50,267 nucleotides of DNA from Pseudomonadota bacterium (GCA_018823175.1 JAHJIY010000044.1:1-50267), one strand, 5' to 3'; numbered from the stretch's first letter, positions 24,178 to 33,222 are shown. Notes: generated by a model from the sequence alone, not told the origin. A program made the numbers and translations.

Positions 24178-25713
24178 TTACATATCCTTAAAAAAATCAT
24201 CTTCCTTGGCGGGCGGTGGTTTCTGGGCAGAATCGTTAAAGAAATCATCTTTCTTTTCTTTCGGCGCTTCTTTGACTGCCGACTCTGGTTTCCTGGCTTC
24301 CAGCATTTTCTGGACCGCTTCCTGGAGCTTTGATTCGGAATCAAGCAGGAACTGGCCGGAGGTCACCACGGTTTCATTGGGGGCAATGCCGGTTAAGATC
24401 TGGATCTGGCCATCATCAAGGGCCAGCCCCAGAGATACCTCGCGGGGGGAGAATTTGCCGTTGCCCCGGTCGACAAAAACAACATTGCGTTCGCCGGACC
24501 TGATAATCGCCTCGGAAGGGATGATCAGTCCTTCACCTTTTTGACCGACCTTGATTTTGATGTCGGCGTACATGTCCGGCTTCAGGGTGTGGCCCGGATT
24601 TTCGAACTCAAGGCGCAAAACCACGTCCCTGGTTTTTTTCTGGAGATAGGGAAAGATGTAGGTGACTTTGCCGTTAAAGACCTGGCCCGGCAAATAGGGC
24701 AGGGTCATTTCCGTTTCCTGGCCGACCGCAACCCATGGTAGTTCGTATTCAAAAATATGGGCCTCGACAATAATTTTGGTTAAATTGGTAATCTGGTAGA
24801 GGGTGGTACCCGCCTTGATAAAGACCCCTTCGGTCGCCTTATTCATGGTGACGACGCCGGTAAATGGCGAGCGGATGGTGAGATTTTTCTTAACTTCACC
24901 GCTCTTTTCAATCTCCCGGATTTGGTCTTCGGGGACGTCCCAGTATTGTAAACGTCTGAGGGCCGAGGCCAGCAAGTCGTTCTGCTGTTTTCCTGCCGAT
25001 AAGCTCAGATTTTTATAGACCACCAGATATTCTTCCTGGGCGCTGAGCAGTTCCGGGGAATAGATGTCAAAAAGTTTCTGGCCTTTTTCTACCGCTTGAC
25101 CGGTAAAATCGATATATACTTTTTCAATCCAGCCGCTGAATTTGGGGCTGATCATGGCGGTTTGCGTTTCATCAAAGGTTATGTGGCCATAGGTTCTGAT
25201 CGAGCGGATCAGCGGCCCCTTGACCACCGGTGTGGTGCGCAGCCCCATATTCTGCTGGGTTACCGGGTCGATTTTGATCTCAACCCCGCCGATAATTTCA
25301 TCCTCATATACCGGCACCAGGTCCATCCCCATTCTGCTTTTCCCCGGTTGCTCGTATATTTCGGTTGAGTCCATCGGGGCGCGCCAGTAGATGGCCTTGC
25401 GTTCTTTGCTCTGCCCACGGTCGGAGGTGGTATCGTCGTTTAGCTTGGGGGTGAGTTCCATATTGCAGATCGGACACAGGCCGGGCTCTTCGCTGATAAT
25501 CCAGGGGTGCATGCCGCAGGTCCAGAGAGTTGCCTGGGCCTGGCCGGAATGATCGTGCTGATCGTGCTGATCGGGGGCGTTGCCTTCCGAGCCGATAAAA
25601 TAGCCAAAGATGCCCGCCACGCCAAGGGCCAGCAAAGCGGTAATAATCAGCGCTTTTAAAGGGGCTTTTCTGGCGGAATTTAACAGTTTGTCAAAGGTTT
25701 CTTTACTCAACAT
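24178..25713 (-). CDS. cusB: CusB-type membrane fusion protein with heavy-metal-binding domain
   Basis: The 511-residue protein has an N-terminal membrane helix (about 20-42), a His-rich linker (DQHDQHDHSG), and a metal-binding motif WTCGMHPWIISEEPGLCPICNMELTP of the HMBD type. A second degenerate copy follows (WRAPMDSTEIYEQPGKSRMGMDLVP). The adaptor proper runs from about 160 to 470 with barrel-sandwich and beta-barrel segments (MISPKFSGWIEKVYID, LTIRSPFTGVVTMNKATEGVFIKAG). It should link the RND pump to the outer-membrane channel and hand over metal. The C-terminus repeats a DDFF motif twice. The start lies ten bases after the stop of the upstream channel gene, with GAGGAAC in front. Confidence 0.9.
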   Translation of the reverse strand: MLSKETFDKLLNSARKAPLKALIITALLALGVAGIFGYFIGSEGNAPDQHDQHDHSGQAQATLWTCGMHPWIISEEPGLCPICNMELTPKLNDDTTSDRGQSKERKAIYWRAPMDSTEIYEQPGKSRMGMDLVPVYEDEIIGGVEIKIDPVTQQNMGLRTTPVVKGPLIRSIRTYGHITFDETQTAMISPKFSGWIEKVYIDFTGQAVEKGQKLFDIYSPELLSAQEEYLVVYKNLSLSAGKQQNDLLASALRRLQYWDVPEDQIREIEKSGEVKKNLTIRSPFTGVVTMNKATEGVFIKAGTTLYQITNLTKIIVEAHIFEYELPWVAVGQETEMTLPYLPGQVFNGKVTYIFPYLQKKTRDVVLRLEFENPGHTLKPDMYADIKIKVGQKGEGLIIPSEAIIRSGERNVVFVDRGNGKFSPREVSLGLALDDGQIQILTGIAPNETVVTSGQFLLDSESKLQEAVQKMLEARKPESAVKEAPKEKKDDFFNDSAQKPPPAKEDDFFKDM

Positions 25714-25723
25714 TTGCTGTTCC

Positions 25724-27262
25724 TCAAAATGGGTAGCCTATTGCTTCGGTCAGCTCTGCGTTAGCGATGCCTAGTTCGGCGCGTTTCTTCTCGTGAGTCA
25801 GGTTGTTGGTCAGCCAGTTTGTATAGGAGCTGATGACATCGGCAAAAGCAACTTTACCGGATTCGTACCCGTTGGTGGAGACATCAAGGGCGGCCTGGGA
25901 TAGACCGACGATACTGCCGCCGTAAAGTATTTTTTCCCGATTGGCCTGGTCCAGTTTGAACCAGGCTTCCCTTATTTTACGTTTGACCATGGCTTGTGTT
26001 TTTTCCAGATCATGGCGGGCGGCGGCAAGTTCCTGTCTGGTCTGGTTCAGGTAACTGTCATTTTTTCCAAACCAGGCCGATTTTGGCAGTCCGGCGCCCA
26101 TTGTGGTCTGGGTGGTGATGGCGAAGGGTTCGGCCATTGCGCCCGAGCCGGTCTGGGTTATGGCGCTGTCCTGGTAACGGGAGAGGTTTAGGGTGAAGGA
26201 CGGCAGGATCATGGTCTCAGCCATTTCGATCATTTTCTCCATCTTGGTGATCCTGGCCCGTGCCTTGGCCAGTTCCTGGTTATGCCGGTCGGCCAGTTTA
26301 TAGAGGTTTGAAATTTCGGGAATCTCGTGGCCGGCTGTTTTAGAGATTGGTTCCGCAATCGTCTGGTCCGGGGAGAGATTGGTCAGTTCAATAATCTGTG
26401 CCGCCAGATTAATTTGCATCTGGCGCAAGGTGTTAAGGTTTTCTGATTCTTTTTCTTTATTGATCCTGATCTGGATCACATCCTGGAAACCGGTCATTCC
26501 CCCTTCGTAGCGGATGGTGGCCACTGACTCCAGACGGCGCAGCAGGGTCAGCATAGTAGTGGTTATCTCCTGGGCCTGCCGGTTGAAGACCAGGTTCCAG
26601 TAAACCCGGCGGGCACTGGTCAGGGCAGAGCGTCTGGCAATTTCCAGGTCATTATACTTCAGCAGGACTTCCTGGGTGACCACTTCGCCTTTTAAGGCCG
26701 TAATGGCAGGGAAAGGAAAGGTCGTCTTCGCCGGTTGCCCGGTTTTCATCGGGCCGACTCCGTTCATTAAGGCCTCGGTGAAGGCCGTGTATTGCGCCAG
26801 AATCGCGTCGAGATTTTCGATTTGTGAAAAGTTTTCAATACTTCCCGTCAAGCGGTTTTCCGCCGCTTTGATCGAGGGATTTCGCAGAAAGGTAAGGAGC
26901 TCAAGATCTTCAAGGTTTAATTCTTTGGCGAGAATCTGTCCGGCCAGGGTCGAGTCTTTTGCCGCCGGCATGAGCGCGATTAATTTTTGGGGATCAGGCT
27001 GGTAAAACGGGTCGGCCTCGTAGTCCTGGCGTTTTTCCTGGGGTATTTGACCGGTTACCGGCTCACCATGCATCTTGCTAAATCTGAATATGTTGGCCGA
27101 TGATTTTTTACTCGTCGTTGCCGCCTCTTTTTCATAAGACGAGTAAAGCGCTGACGGTTGATAGTTATCCAGTTCCTGCCGCAACTTGCCGTATCCGGCC
27201 ATGGTCTGGGTCGGGAGTGATAAGGCGCAAAATGCGATGATGACATAAAATAATAATCTCAT
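25724..27262 (-). CDS. TolC-family outer-membrane efflux protein (second of two)
   Basis: The 512-residue protein has a signal peptide (about 1-22) and two long helical repeats of the outer-membrane-factor type, with EIARRSALTSARRVYWNLVFNRQAQEITT and KRKIREAWFKLDQANREKILY as the alpha-barrel helices. It would form the outer-membrane exit duct for the CusBA pump. It starts inside the stop codon of the first TolC-type gene (ATGA) and precedes cusB, so all are one transcript. An N-terminal extension of about 100 residues precedes the first repeat. Which of the two channels serves CusBA cannot be told from sequence. Confidence 0.82.
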   Translation of the reverse strand: MRLLFYVIIAFCALSLPTQTMAGYGKLRQELDNYQPSALYSSYEKEAATTSKKSSANIFRFSKMHGEPVTGQIPQEKRQDYEADPFYQPDPQKLIALMPAAKDSTLAGQILAKELNLEDLELLTFLRNPSIKAAENRLTGSIENFSQIENLDAILAQYTAFTEALMNGVGPMKTGQPAKTTFPFPAITALKGEVVTQEVLLKYNDLEIARRSALTSARRVYWNLVFNRQAQEITTTMLTLLRRLESVATIRYEGGMTGFQDVIQIRINKEKESENLNTLRQMQINLAAQIIELTNLSPDQTIAEPISKTAGHEIPEISNLYKLADRHNQELAKARARITKMEKMIEMAETMILPSFTLNLSRYQDSAITQTGSGAMAEPFAITTQTTMGAGLPKSAWFGKNDSYLNQTRQELAAARHDLEKTQAMVKRKIREAWFKLDQANREKILYGGSIVGLSQAALDVSTNGYESGKVAFADVISSYTNWLTNNLTHEKKRAELGIANAELTEAIGYPF

Positions 27263-28584
27263 CTCTGTGCCTCGGCCGGGGCGGTGGTCAGTTTCCGGCC
27301 GGTCAGCCCCTCCAGTTTTGCCAGATATTTGCCGTAGTCGGCCTGGGCCCGGGCCAGAGAAAGTTGGAAATTGTAAACGGTGGCCTGGGTTTCGATAAAA
27401 TCAGAAAAACTGCCCTGGCCTTCCCGGTACCAGGTCTCCGCGGTGCTGATCGCGGCGGTGGCCTGCGGCAGCAGACTTTCGCTGTATAGTTTGATCAGGC
27501 GTCCGGCGTTGTTGAGCCGGAAATAGACCTGACTGATATTGGCTTTTGTTTTGTTTAACCGGGCAGATTTCATTTCTTTGGCCTTGCTCAGTTTAGCCTT
27601 GGCCTGATTGATCTGGCCGCTGCTTTTGCTATACCATAAAGGAATGTTCATCCCGGCCTGGATCCCCATGGCGTCCTGGCCGGCATTTATCGGTTTACTG
27701 GCGGTGTCCGGTTCGCCGATCCCGGCGTAAAATAGCCCTACCGTAAAATCGGGCAGGGCCTGATAGGTTGCCAGATCCTTGCCTGCTTCAGCCTTGTTGA
27801 TGTTCTCCTGGGCTATTTTTATCTCCTCCTGATTTATTTCCGCCAGCCGGTAAATTTCTTCCAGACTGTAGGTTAATTCTTTGATCGGTTCCGGAACCAG
27901 GATGCCGATTGCCGCGTCCGGCGGCCGGTCAAGGATGGCGTTGATTTTTGCCTTCTCGGTCTGTGCAAGTTCGGCCAGCAACAACTGGTCATATTGCAGT
28001 TGGGCGGTTTGCGACTGGGCCTTGACAACATCAATCAAGGCCGCCTTGTCCTCGGCGTAAGCCGTCTCCCCTTGTTTTCTGATCTGTTCCAGGAGTTTGC
28101 TGTTTTCCAGGGCGATTTCCCGGGCCTTACTGATGTAGAAAAGTTCGTGAAAGGCCAGGCGAAGATCGGTGATTGTGTCCCGGACGGTCTTGTCCAGATT
28201 TAATCGGGCAATTCTGATGTCGGCCGTGACCATCTCGCCGGCCTTTGACAGTTTGCCGGGGAAGGGTATTTTTTGTGAGAGGTTGGCACTCCAATCCTGG
28301 GGGCCGAGTCTGGTTTCAATCGGTTCATTGAAATAGGTCACCATCAATTGCGGGTCAGGGTAAGCGGTGGTGATTCGGTACAGTTCAATCTCCGCCTGCC
28401 ATTCTGCCTTGGCCGCCAGGATATCCGGATTTTTTGTGTAGGCGGTGGTGATCAGGTCGGCCAGGCTGGGACCGGTAATGATCTGTGGAGCCGGTTGCGG
28501 ATTATCGTTGGCGGCCGGTGAAACGCCGGGCCAGATCGAGATCAGGATGATGATCGCTAAAAGTATGTATTTTGGCTGAGGCAT
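27259..28584 (-). CDS. TolC-family outer-membrane efflux protein (first of two)
   Basis: From the chosen start (MPQPKYILLAIIILISIW, AGGAG ten bases upstream) the protein has 441 residues; an ATG 16 codons earlier is possible but has a poorer site. A signal peptide ends near PGVSPAAND. Two outer-membrane-factor repeats follow (LADLITTAYTKNPDILAAKAEWQAE and EIYRLAEINQEEIKIAQENI), with QKIPFPGKLSKAGE, typical of the CusC/CzcC branch. It is the first gene of the efflux operon and lies about 100 bp downstream of a sigma-54-type promoter. Confidence 0.85.
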   Translation of the reverse strand: MPQPKYILLAIIILISIWPGVSPAANDNPQPAPQIITGPSLADLITTAYTKNPDILAAKAEWQAEIELYRITTAYPDPQLMVTYFNEPIETRLGPQDWSANLSQKIPFPGKLSKAGEMVTADIRIARLNLDKTVRDTITDLRLAFHELFYISKAREIALENSKLLEQIRKQGETAYAEDKAALIDVVKAQSQTAQLQYDQLLLAELAQTEKAKINAILDRPPDAAIGILVPEPIKELTYSLEEIYRLAEINQEEIKIAQENINKAEAGKDLATYQALPDFTVGLFYAGIGEPDTASKPINAGQDAMGIQAGMNIPLWYSKSSGQINQAKAKLSKAKEMKSARLNKTKANISQVYFRLNNAGRLIKLYSESLLPQATAAISTAETWYREGQGSFSDFIETQATVYNFQLSLARAQADYGKYLAKLEGLTGRKLTTAPAEAQR

Positions 28585-28694
28585 CCGGTTATGGCTCCTG
28601 TTTCTGTTTTTAATTATCGGCGCTCTTTTCATCTTACAATAAACCTCGGGCCGTAAATCAATTTAATTCAGTACGGTGTTTGGCTGGTTTATTG

Positions 28695-28710
28695 AGCAAT
28701 ATTTATGCCA
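28695..28710 (-). promoter_or_regulatory. sigma-54 promoter of the copper-efflux operon
   Basis: On the minus strand the site reads TGGCATAAATATTGCT, with the GG and GC pairs exactly ten bases apart as required for sigma-54. It differs from the TGGCAC-N5-TTGC consensus at one position of the -24 box. Transcription would start near 28683 and run into the first TolC-type gene. Confidence 0.65.
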
Positions 28711-28760
28711 CTACCGGAGACCCCTTGAATACGGGAATTTTTCCATAATGGATCATTGTA

Positions 28761-28799
28761 TTGAAGAATATTCTCAATTTGGCTGAAGAATATTCTTCA
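28761..28799. promoter_or_regulatory. tandem palindromes, probable enhancer-binding-protein sites
   Basis: TTGAAGAATATTCTCAA (28761-28777) and TGAAGAATATTCTTCA (28784-28799) share the palindrome AGAATATTCT. Their centres are 22 bp apart, two helical turns. They lie about 50-90 bp upstream of the minus-strand sigma-54 site and about 110-150 bp upstream of the plus-strand one, the normal range for a sigma-54 activator. Confidence 0.6.
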
Positions 28800-28909
28800 A
28801 TATTAGGTGGGTTGTTTGATTTGATTCTTCCTTAAGAAATGTCGTTGATTCTGTTTTTTACCTGATAAATAAAGGGTTTTGGTGCAAATTAAGGATGGCC
28901 GCTGAGGCT

Positions 28910-28925
28910 TGGCATGTCCTTTGCT
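28910..28925 (+). promoter_or_regulatory. sigma-54 promoter of the secreted HMA protein gene
   Basis: TGGCATGTCCTTTGCT has GG (28911-28912) and GC (28923-28924) separated by ten bases and matches the sigma-54 consensus with one change. The start codon follows about 40 bp downstream. Confidence 0.7.
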
Positions 28926-28965
28926 CTAATCATATTCGAAGTTAAACTTATTGATGGAGAGAGCG

Positions 28966-29379
28966 ATGAAGATGAAAAGATATGTATCCCTGTTGGTTTT
29001 TTTTCTTTTAATAACCGGCCCTTTGTCGGCGGCGGAAAATCATGAACTGGTGGTAACCACCATGCAAGTGCAGAATCTTACCTGTTCCTCCTGTCTGCTT
29101 AAAATAGGTGGCAGGCTGCAGCCCCTGGCGGGATATCTCGGGATGGAGGCTGATCTGGCAAAAGGGTTGATTTATCTCAGGCACGATCCTTCTCTGGACG
29201 AGGGAGGGGTTGCCGCTCTGCTTACGGTTCTGGGGTATCCGGCTATTATTGTTGCAGGGCCGGGGGCGGAAGAGATCGTGGTTGCAGGGACGAGTGATGG
29301 TGGCTGCGGCGGAAAGGGTTGTTGTAGTGCCACCTCAGGCTCATGGAAGAAATTAATTGACAAAATTAAGTCAAAATAA
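28966..29379 (+). CDS. secreted heavy-metal-associated (HMA) domain protein
   Basis: The ATG at 28966 has GGAGAG at the right distance; an earlier in-frame TTG is not needed. A signal peptide (MKMKRYVSLLVFFLLITGPLSA) precedes an HMA-like ferredoxin fold with the CxxC motif in QVQNLTCSSCLLKIGGRL and a closing strand GLIYLRHDPSL. The C-terminus adds a Gly/Cys cluster (GGCGGKGCC) that may bind further metal. The protein probably holds Cu(I) or Ag(I) in the periplasm and may pass it to the efflux system encoded divergently, with which it appears to share regulation. Length is 137 residues. Confidence 0.78.
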   Translation: MKMKRYVSLLVFFLLITGPLSAAENHELVVTTMQVQNLTCSSCLLKIGGRLQPLAGYLGMEADLAKGLIYLRHDPSLDEGGVAALLTVLGYPAIIVAGPGAEEIVVAGTSDGGCGGKGCCSATSGSWKKLIDKIKSK

Positions 29380-29389
29380 CCCCATTGAC

Positions 29390-30373
29390 TCAATGGTTAA
29401 ACTGGTCTTCGCAAGAGAGCAGTATTTCTTTCCGGGCTTCTTCCAGAACGGATTTGGCCTCCTCAATGTCCTTGGCGATCTGGGCTGAAAGCTCCTTGAT
29501 CCCCGGGAATTTTTGCTCGCCGCGCAGGTGGCGCAGCAGATTGATCTTGATCGGTTTGCCGTAGATGTCCTGATTAAAGTCGAAGATATGGGTCTCGGCC
29601 GAGATCGGGCACGCCCCGTCTTGCTCGGCAAAAGTAGGGTTGTGGCCGATGTTCAAGACCCCGCCGTAGCATTTGCCGTCATAGATGACCTGGGTTACAT
29701 AAACCCCGTGTTTCGGGCAGAGATCCTCCTCGGCGATATGGAGGTTGGCGGTGGGAAAACCGACCTGGCTGCCGCCGCGTTGTTTGCCGATTTTGACCTC
29801 GCCCCTGATTTGATAATAGCGGCCCAACAGTTTTTTTACATCCCGCATTCTGCCTTCGGTCACCAGTTTACGGATATTGGTGCTGCTGGCCAGCATCTCT
29901 TCAACATAGTAGGCCTCAACCACGGATACCTCAAAGCCCTTCTCTTTTCCTTGTTCTTTGAGATAGCTGATGTCGCCCTGGCGGCCTTTGCCGAAGGCAT
30001 AGTCGTAGCCCACAACCAGTTGGCTGATCCCGATCCTGTTTAATAACTGATCGACAAAATCAGGCGCGGGAGTAGCGGCAAACTCTCTGGTAAAGGGGAT
30101 GATGACCAGCACGTCAATATTGGCCATCTGGATCAGTTCCAGTTTCTGCTCTTGGGTCGAGATTAACTTCAGACCGATGTCCGGCCGGACGACTTTCAGG
30201 GGATGGGGATCGAAGGTAATCGCCACACTGGTGCCTTTGTTGCTGTATGCCTTGTTGACTACCTCGCTGAACAGGATCTGGTGGCCGAGATGCACTCCGT
30301 CGAAATTGCCGATGGTGACATATGGTTTGGTCAGTTTTTCTTTTATCTCAGCCAGGCTGCGGTAAACTTTCAT
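29390..30373 (-). CDS. ribF: bifunctional riboflavin kinase/FAD synthetase
   Basis: The 327-residue enzyme has an N-terminal nucleotidyltransferase domain with GNFDGVHLGHQ (the HIGH-like motif) and VVGYDYAFGKGRQGD, then a riboflavin kinase domain with GEVKIGKQRGGSQVGFPTANL and YGGVLNIGHNPTF. It makes FMN from riboflavin and then FAD. The ATG at 30373 is used; a TTG codon before it is in frame but not needed. Its end is 10 bp from the end of the convergent HMA gene. The only odd point is the lack of a visible terminator between the two. Confidence 0.95.
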   Translation of the reverse strand: MKVYRSLAEIKEKLTKPYVTIGNFDGVHLGHQILFSEVVNKAYSNKGTSVAITFDPHPLKVVRPDIGLKLISTQEQKLELIQMANIDVLVIIPFTREFAATPAPDFVDQLLNRIGISQLVVGYDYAFGKGRQGDISYLKEQGKEKGFEVSVVEAYYVEEMLASSTNIRKLVTEGRMRDVKKLLGRYYQIRGEVKIGKQRGGSQVGFPTANLHIAEEDLCPKHGVYVTQVIYDGKCYGGVLNIGHNPTFAEQDGACPISAETHIFDFNQDIYGKPIKINLLRHLRGEQKFPGIKELSAQIAKDIEEAKSVLEEARKEILLSCEDQFNH

Positions 30374-30455
30374 CAAGCTAATTCTCCGAAAATATTCTGA
30401 AAAGTCATTTTGGATCGGGAATCAAGAAATCAAATCGATCGGCCGATAAAATTTC

Positions 30456-30484
30456 TTGACAAATGTACCCGAAAAAAATAAAGT
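30456..30484 (+). promoter_or_regulatory. sigma-70 promoter of tRNA-Leu
   Basis: TTGACA (30456-30461) and TAAAGT (30479-30484) are 17 bp apart; the mature tRNA begins 17 bp further on. Confidence 0.65.
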
Positions 30485-30500
30485 CGCCTCTTCACGTTGT

Positions 30501-30587
30501 GCCGAAGTGGCGGAATTGGTAGACGCGCTAGGTTCAGGGTCTAGTGTCCGTATGGATGTGGGAGTTCGAGTCTCCCCTTCGGCACCA
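30501..30587 (+). tRNA. tRNA-Leu (anticodon CAG)
   Basis: The 87-nt sequence starts GCCGAAG and ends CTTCGGC-A-CCA, a perfect 7-bp acceptor stem with CCA encoded. The anticodon stem CTAGG/TCTAG holds the loop TTCAGGG, giving anticodon CAG, which reads CUG leucine codons. The long variable arm (TGTCCGTATGGAT) is typical of leucine tRNAs, and GTTCGAG marks the T-loop. Nine T residues begin two bases after CCA and probably end the transcript. Confidence 0.96.
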
Positions 30588-30798
30588 CCTTTTTTTTTCG
30601 AGATTTTCCTTTCCTTATTAATTAACTTTTTTATTAATTTTTTGTTTTTTGGTAATTAAGTTAAAGACTTTGTTCATCCCGTAAGTTCCGTGTAGCCGTT
30701 TATTAATGGTCTTTTGTTGATCTGTCAAGGCATCTGGATTTACCTTCTGTCCGGGATATTCACGTCAAAGTATGTTGTGTTGCAACGAGCGAAGATGA

Positions 30799-30904
30799 TA
30801 AAGCTGAGTTGAGCAGCTTGTCTGCTCGTACGAAACTTATGCCCTTGTGGTATAAAGCTGAGTTGAGCAGCTTGTCTGCTCGTACGAAACTTATACCCGC
30901 AGGG
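30799..30904 (-). repeat. dispersed hairpin repeat, two tandem copies
   Basis: Two copies (30799-30854 and 30853-30904) of the repeat also seen at 9219-9346, here on the opposite strand. The hairpin arms are GAGCAG / CTGCTC instead of GAGCCG / CGGCTC, so both arms changed together. The second copy diverges at its end (TACCCGCAGGGT). They fill part of the 459-bp gap between the tRNA and the rhomboid gene, where no other gene is seen. Confidence 0.8.
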
Positions 30905-31046
30905 TGAAATTCATGCTTAAAGTGATTCATTAGTGGTTTTTATCCCGGCAGGTTGGCACTGAATAGATTGACCTGCATGGTATGGCTAAAGAAATCAAAC
31001 TCTACTGATAGAGTTCAAGTAGAACATCCCATGAAAGGTTTGTCTT

Positions 31047-31940
31047 TTGTCTCATTCTCCCATGACCGGTGTGGCCGGTGAAACCGAAGAATATAAAAAG
31101 GCGGAAGCCTGGTCTCTGGTCCTTTTGGCCGCAAATATCCCACATCTTATAGTGCAGCATGATTATCTGTGGCGGATCATGGTCGATGTGGCGTATGAAG
31201 AAAAGTCTCGGCGGGAGTTGATGGTTTCCGAGGAGGAAAACCGAAATTGGCCCCCGCCGGATTCGACGGTTGACACGGTCATCCTTCATTCAGCCCATAA
31301 CCCGCCGACGATTTTGGTCATGGGCATGTTGATGGTTTTCTACGGGGTGACCGGCCCGGCGGCGCATGAAAGTATCTGGTTCGCCAAGGGTTCGGTGAAT
31401 AGTCTCAGGATATTGACCGACGGCGAATGGTGGCGTCTGATCACCGGTCTTACCCTGCATGCTGATCCGGTTCATCTGTTGGGTAATCTGATTATCGGCG
31501 GTATTTTGGTCCATTATCTCTGTCGACAGCTTGGGGTCGGTCTTGGTTGGTTGTTAATCATGCTTTGCGGGGCGTTGGGCAATGTTCTTAATGTTGTTTT
31601 CCGTGGTCCGGGGCATATTTCAGTTGGTTTTTCTACCGCAGTTTTTGCCGCAGTCGGCATGCTTAGCGGACTACAGATTGGCTTTGGCAAAGGGTTGAAA
31701 GGGTTTCTGCTGCCCCTGGGCGCCGGGATAGGGCTATTGGCCTTTTTGGGTTCCAGTGGCGAAAGGGTTGATTTGGGTGCCCATCTCTGGGGGGCGGTGG
31801 TTGGACTGACGATGGGATTGCTTATCGGTAAGTGGCAGTCTCTAACAAAAATAGTCCGCTCCGGGCCGCTGCAATTCGTGATGTTTACGTTTTGTCTGTT
31901 GGTCGTTTATGGCGCCTGGCATCTGGCCATTGGTAATTAA
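31047..31940 (+). CDS. rhomboid-family intramembrane serine protease
   Basis: With the TTG start at 31047 (AAGGT upstream) the protein has 297 residues; an ATG at 31062 is the alternative. The N-terminal 80 residues are soluble. Six or so membrane helices follow with the rhomboid signatures HLLGNL (His143, Asn147), the catalytic Ser196 in SVGFSTAVFAAVG, and His246 in GAHLWGAVVG. Rhomboids cut membrane proteins inside the bilayer. The soluble N-terminal part carries EAWSLVLLAANIPH, seen in related bacterial rhomboids. It lies 120 bp upstream of hflK; whether they share a transcript is open. Confidence 0.85.
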   Translation: MSHSPMTGVAGETEEYKKAEAWSLVLLAANIPHLIVQHDYLWRIMVDVAYEEKSRRELMVSEEENRNWPPPDSTVDTVILHSAHNPPTILVMGMLMVFYGVTGPAAHESIWFAKGSVNSLRILTDGEWWRLITGLTLHADPVHLLGNLIIGGILVHYLCRQLGVGLGWLLIMLCGALGNVLNVVFRGPGHISVGFSTAVFAAVGMLSGLQIGFGKGLKGFLLPLGAGIGLLAFLGSSGERVDLGAHLWGAVVGLTMGLLIGKWQSLTKIVRSGPLQFVMFTFCLLVVYGAWHLAIGN

Positions 31941-32059
31941 AAACTCTTGAAAATGTTTGGCTAATCTGGGAGATTAAATTCTTGATGGCTGAACCGCAAT
32001 CTAATATTTTGCATATTATATCTTTGATAATACATAAAAAAATAAAGGAGCCTGATAAA

Positions 32060-33166
32060 ATGGCATGGGATGATCAACAACCCCAATGGGGGAAAAACAA
32101 AGGGCCGACATCGCCGGAAGATCTGATCGCGATCTTGATCAAAAAACTCAAGGATGCCTTTGAGGGACCAAAAAATCCGGGTGGTTCCGGTGGAGACGGC
32201 AGCGGTTCTCCTGGATCCGGCGGTTCCGGAGGTGTCTGGGGTGGAATCGGCAAGGTGGCCCTGGTCATCATTGTTATCATGCTGTTTAGTGTCGCGTCTT
32301 CGGCCTATTTCACGATCAGACCCGGGGAACAGGGTGTGGTGCTGCGCTTTGGAGAGTTTTCCCGACTGGCTGATCCCGGGCTTAATTTCAAGATTCCCCT
32401 GGTCGATGACGTGATCAAGGTTGATGTTAAAAACGTCCGTAAAGAAGACTTCGGTTTTCGGACGACCAAGGCCGCCCAGCGCTCCCAGTTTGCCAAGAGT
32501 GGTTTTGAGGATGAGTCCCTGATGCTGACCGCAGACCGCAATGTCATTGATGTGGAATGGATCGTTCAATACAAGATTAAAGACCCGGTGGACTATTTGT
32601 TCAAGGTGGGGGATGTTCGGCAAGCGGTCAGGGATGTTTCCGAGATGACCATGCGCCGGATCGTCGGCAATCTGGATTTTGATTATGTGCTCAGTAATCG
32701 TGAAATTCTGGCCGATACCACGGCCAGGGAATTGCAGGCAACTCTCGATCATTATGAAAGCGGGGTCGATATTGTCAAGGTGCAGCTGCAGGATGTTAAT
32801 CCGCCGGAAACGGTAAAACCGGCCTTTAATGAAGTCAACGAAGCTGATCAGGATATGAAAAGACTGGTCAATGAGGCGGAGGAAACCTATAACCGTGAAG
32901 TTCCCAAGGCCCGCGGTACCGCCAAAAGGGTGCTGGAAGAGGCCCATGGCTATGCGGTTGAGCGGGTGAACAAGGCCAAGGGCGATACCTCACAGTTTCT
33001 GGCTATCCTGAAAGAGTATAAATTGGCCAAGGAAGTTACCCGGAAACGGATGTATCTGGAGACCATGCAGCAGGTTCTGCCCTCGGTTGAAGAAATCTAT
33101 GTGATTGACAAGGAACAGCGTTCCCTGCTTCCTTTGTTGAATGTGGGCGAGGCCAGGAATAAATAA
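32060..33166 (+). CDS. hflK: FtsH protease modulator HflK
   Basis: AAAGGAG nine bases upstream fixes the start at MAWDDQQPQWG (368 residues). A Gly/Ser-rich N-terminal segment (about 40-60, GSGGDGSGSPGSGG) precedes one membrane helix (about 65-85) and the SPFH/band 7 domain (IRPGEQGVVLRFGEFSRLADPGLNFKIP). The C-terminal part is a long helix (NEVNEADQDMKRLVNEAEETYNRE). HflK and HflC form a large cage around the membrane protease FtsH and limit its action on membrane proteins. hflC follows 56 bp downstream. Confidence 0.94.
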   Translation: MAWDDQQPQWGKNKGPTSPEDLIAILIKKLKDAFEGPKNPGGSGGDGSGSPGSGGSGGVWGGIGKVALVIIVIMLFSVASSAYFTIRPGEQGVVLRFGEFSRLADPGLNFKIPLVDDVIKVDVKNVRKEDFGFRTTKAAQRSQFAKSGFEDESLMLTADRNVIDVEWIVQYKIKDPVDYLFKVGDVRQAVRDVSEMTMRRIVGNLDFDYVLSNREILADTTARELQATLDHYESGVDIVKVQLQDVNPPETVKPAFNEVNEADQDMKRLVNEAEETYNREVPKARGTAKRVLEEAHGYAVERVNKAKGDTSQFLAILKEYKLAKEVTRKRMYLETMQQVLPSVEEIYVIDKEQRSLLPLLNVGEARNK

Positions 33167-33222
33167 AAGCGTGACGGAAGAGGAATAAGTTAATCGCGAT
33201 TTTTATCGCGCAAGGAGATCTC

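Noticed and set aside
23863..24333. Open frame of 156 codons with a 7-residue repeat (NLQPSTF)
   Set aside because: It is only the translation of the 7-bp array, has no ribosome binding site, and runs into the antisense of cusB.
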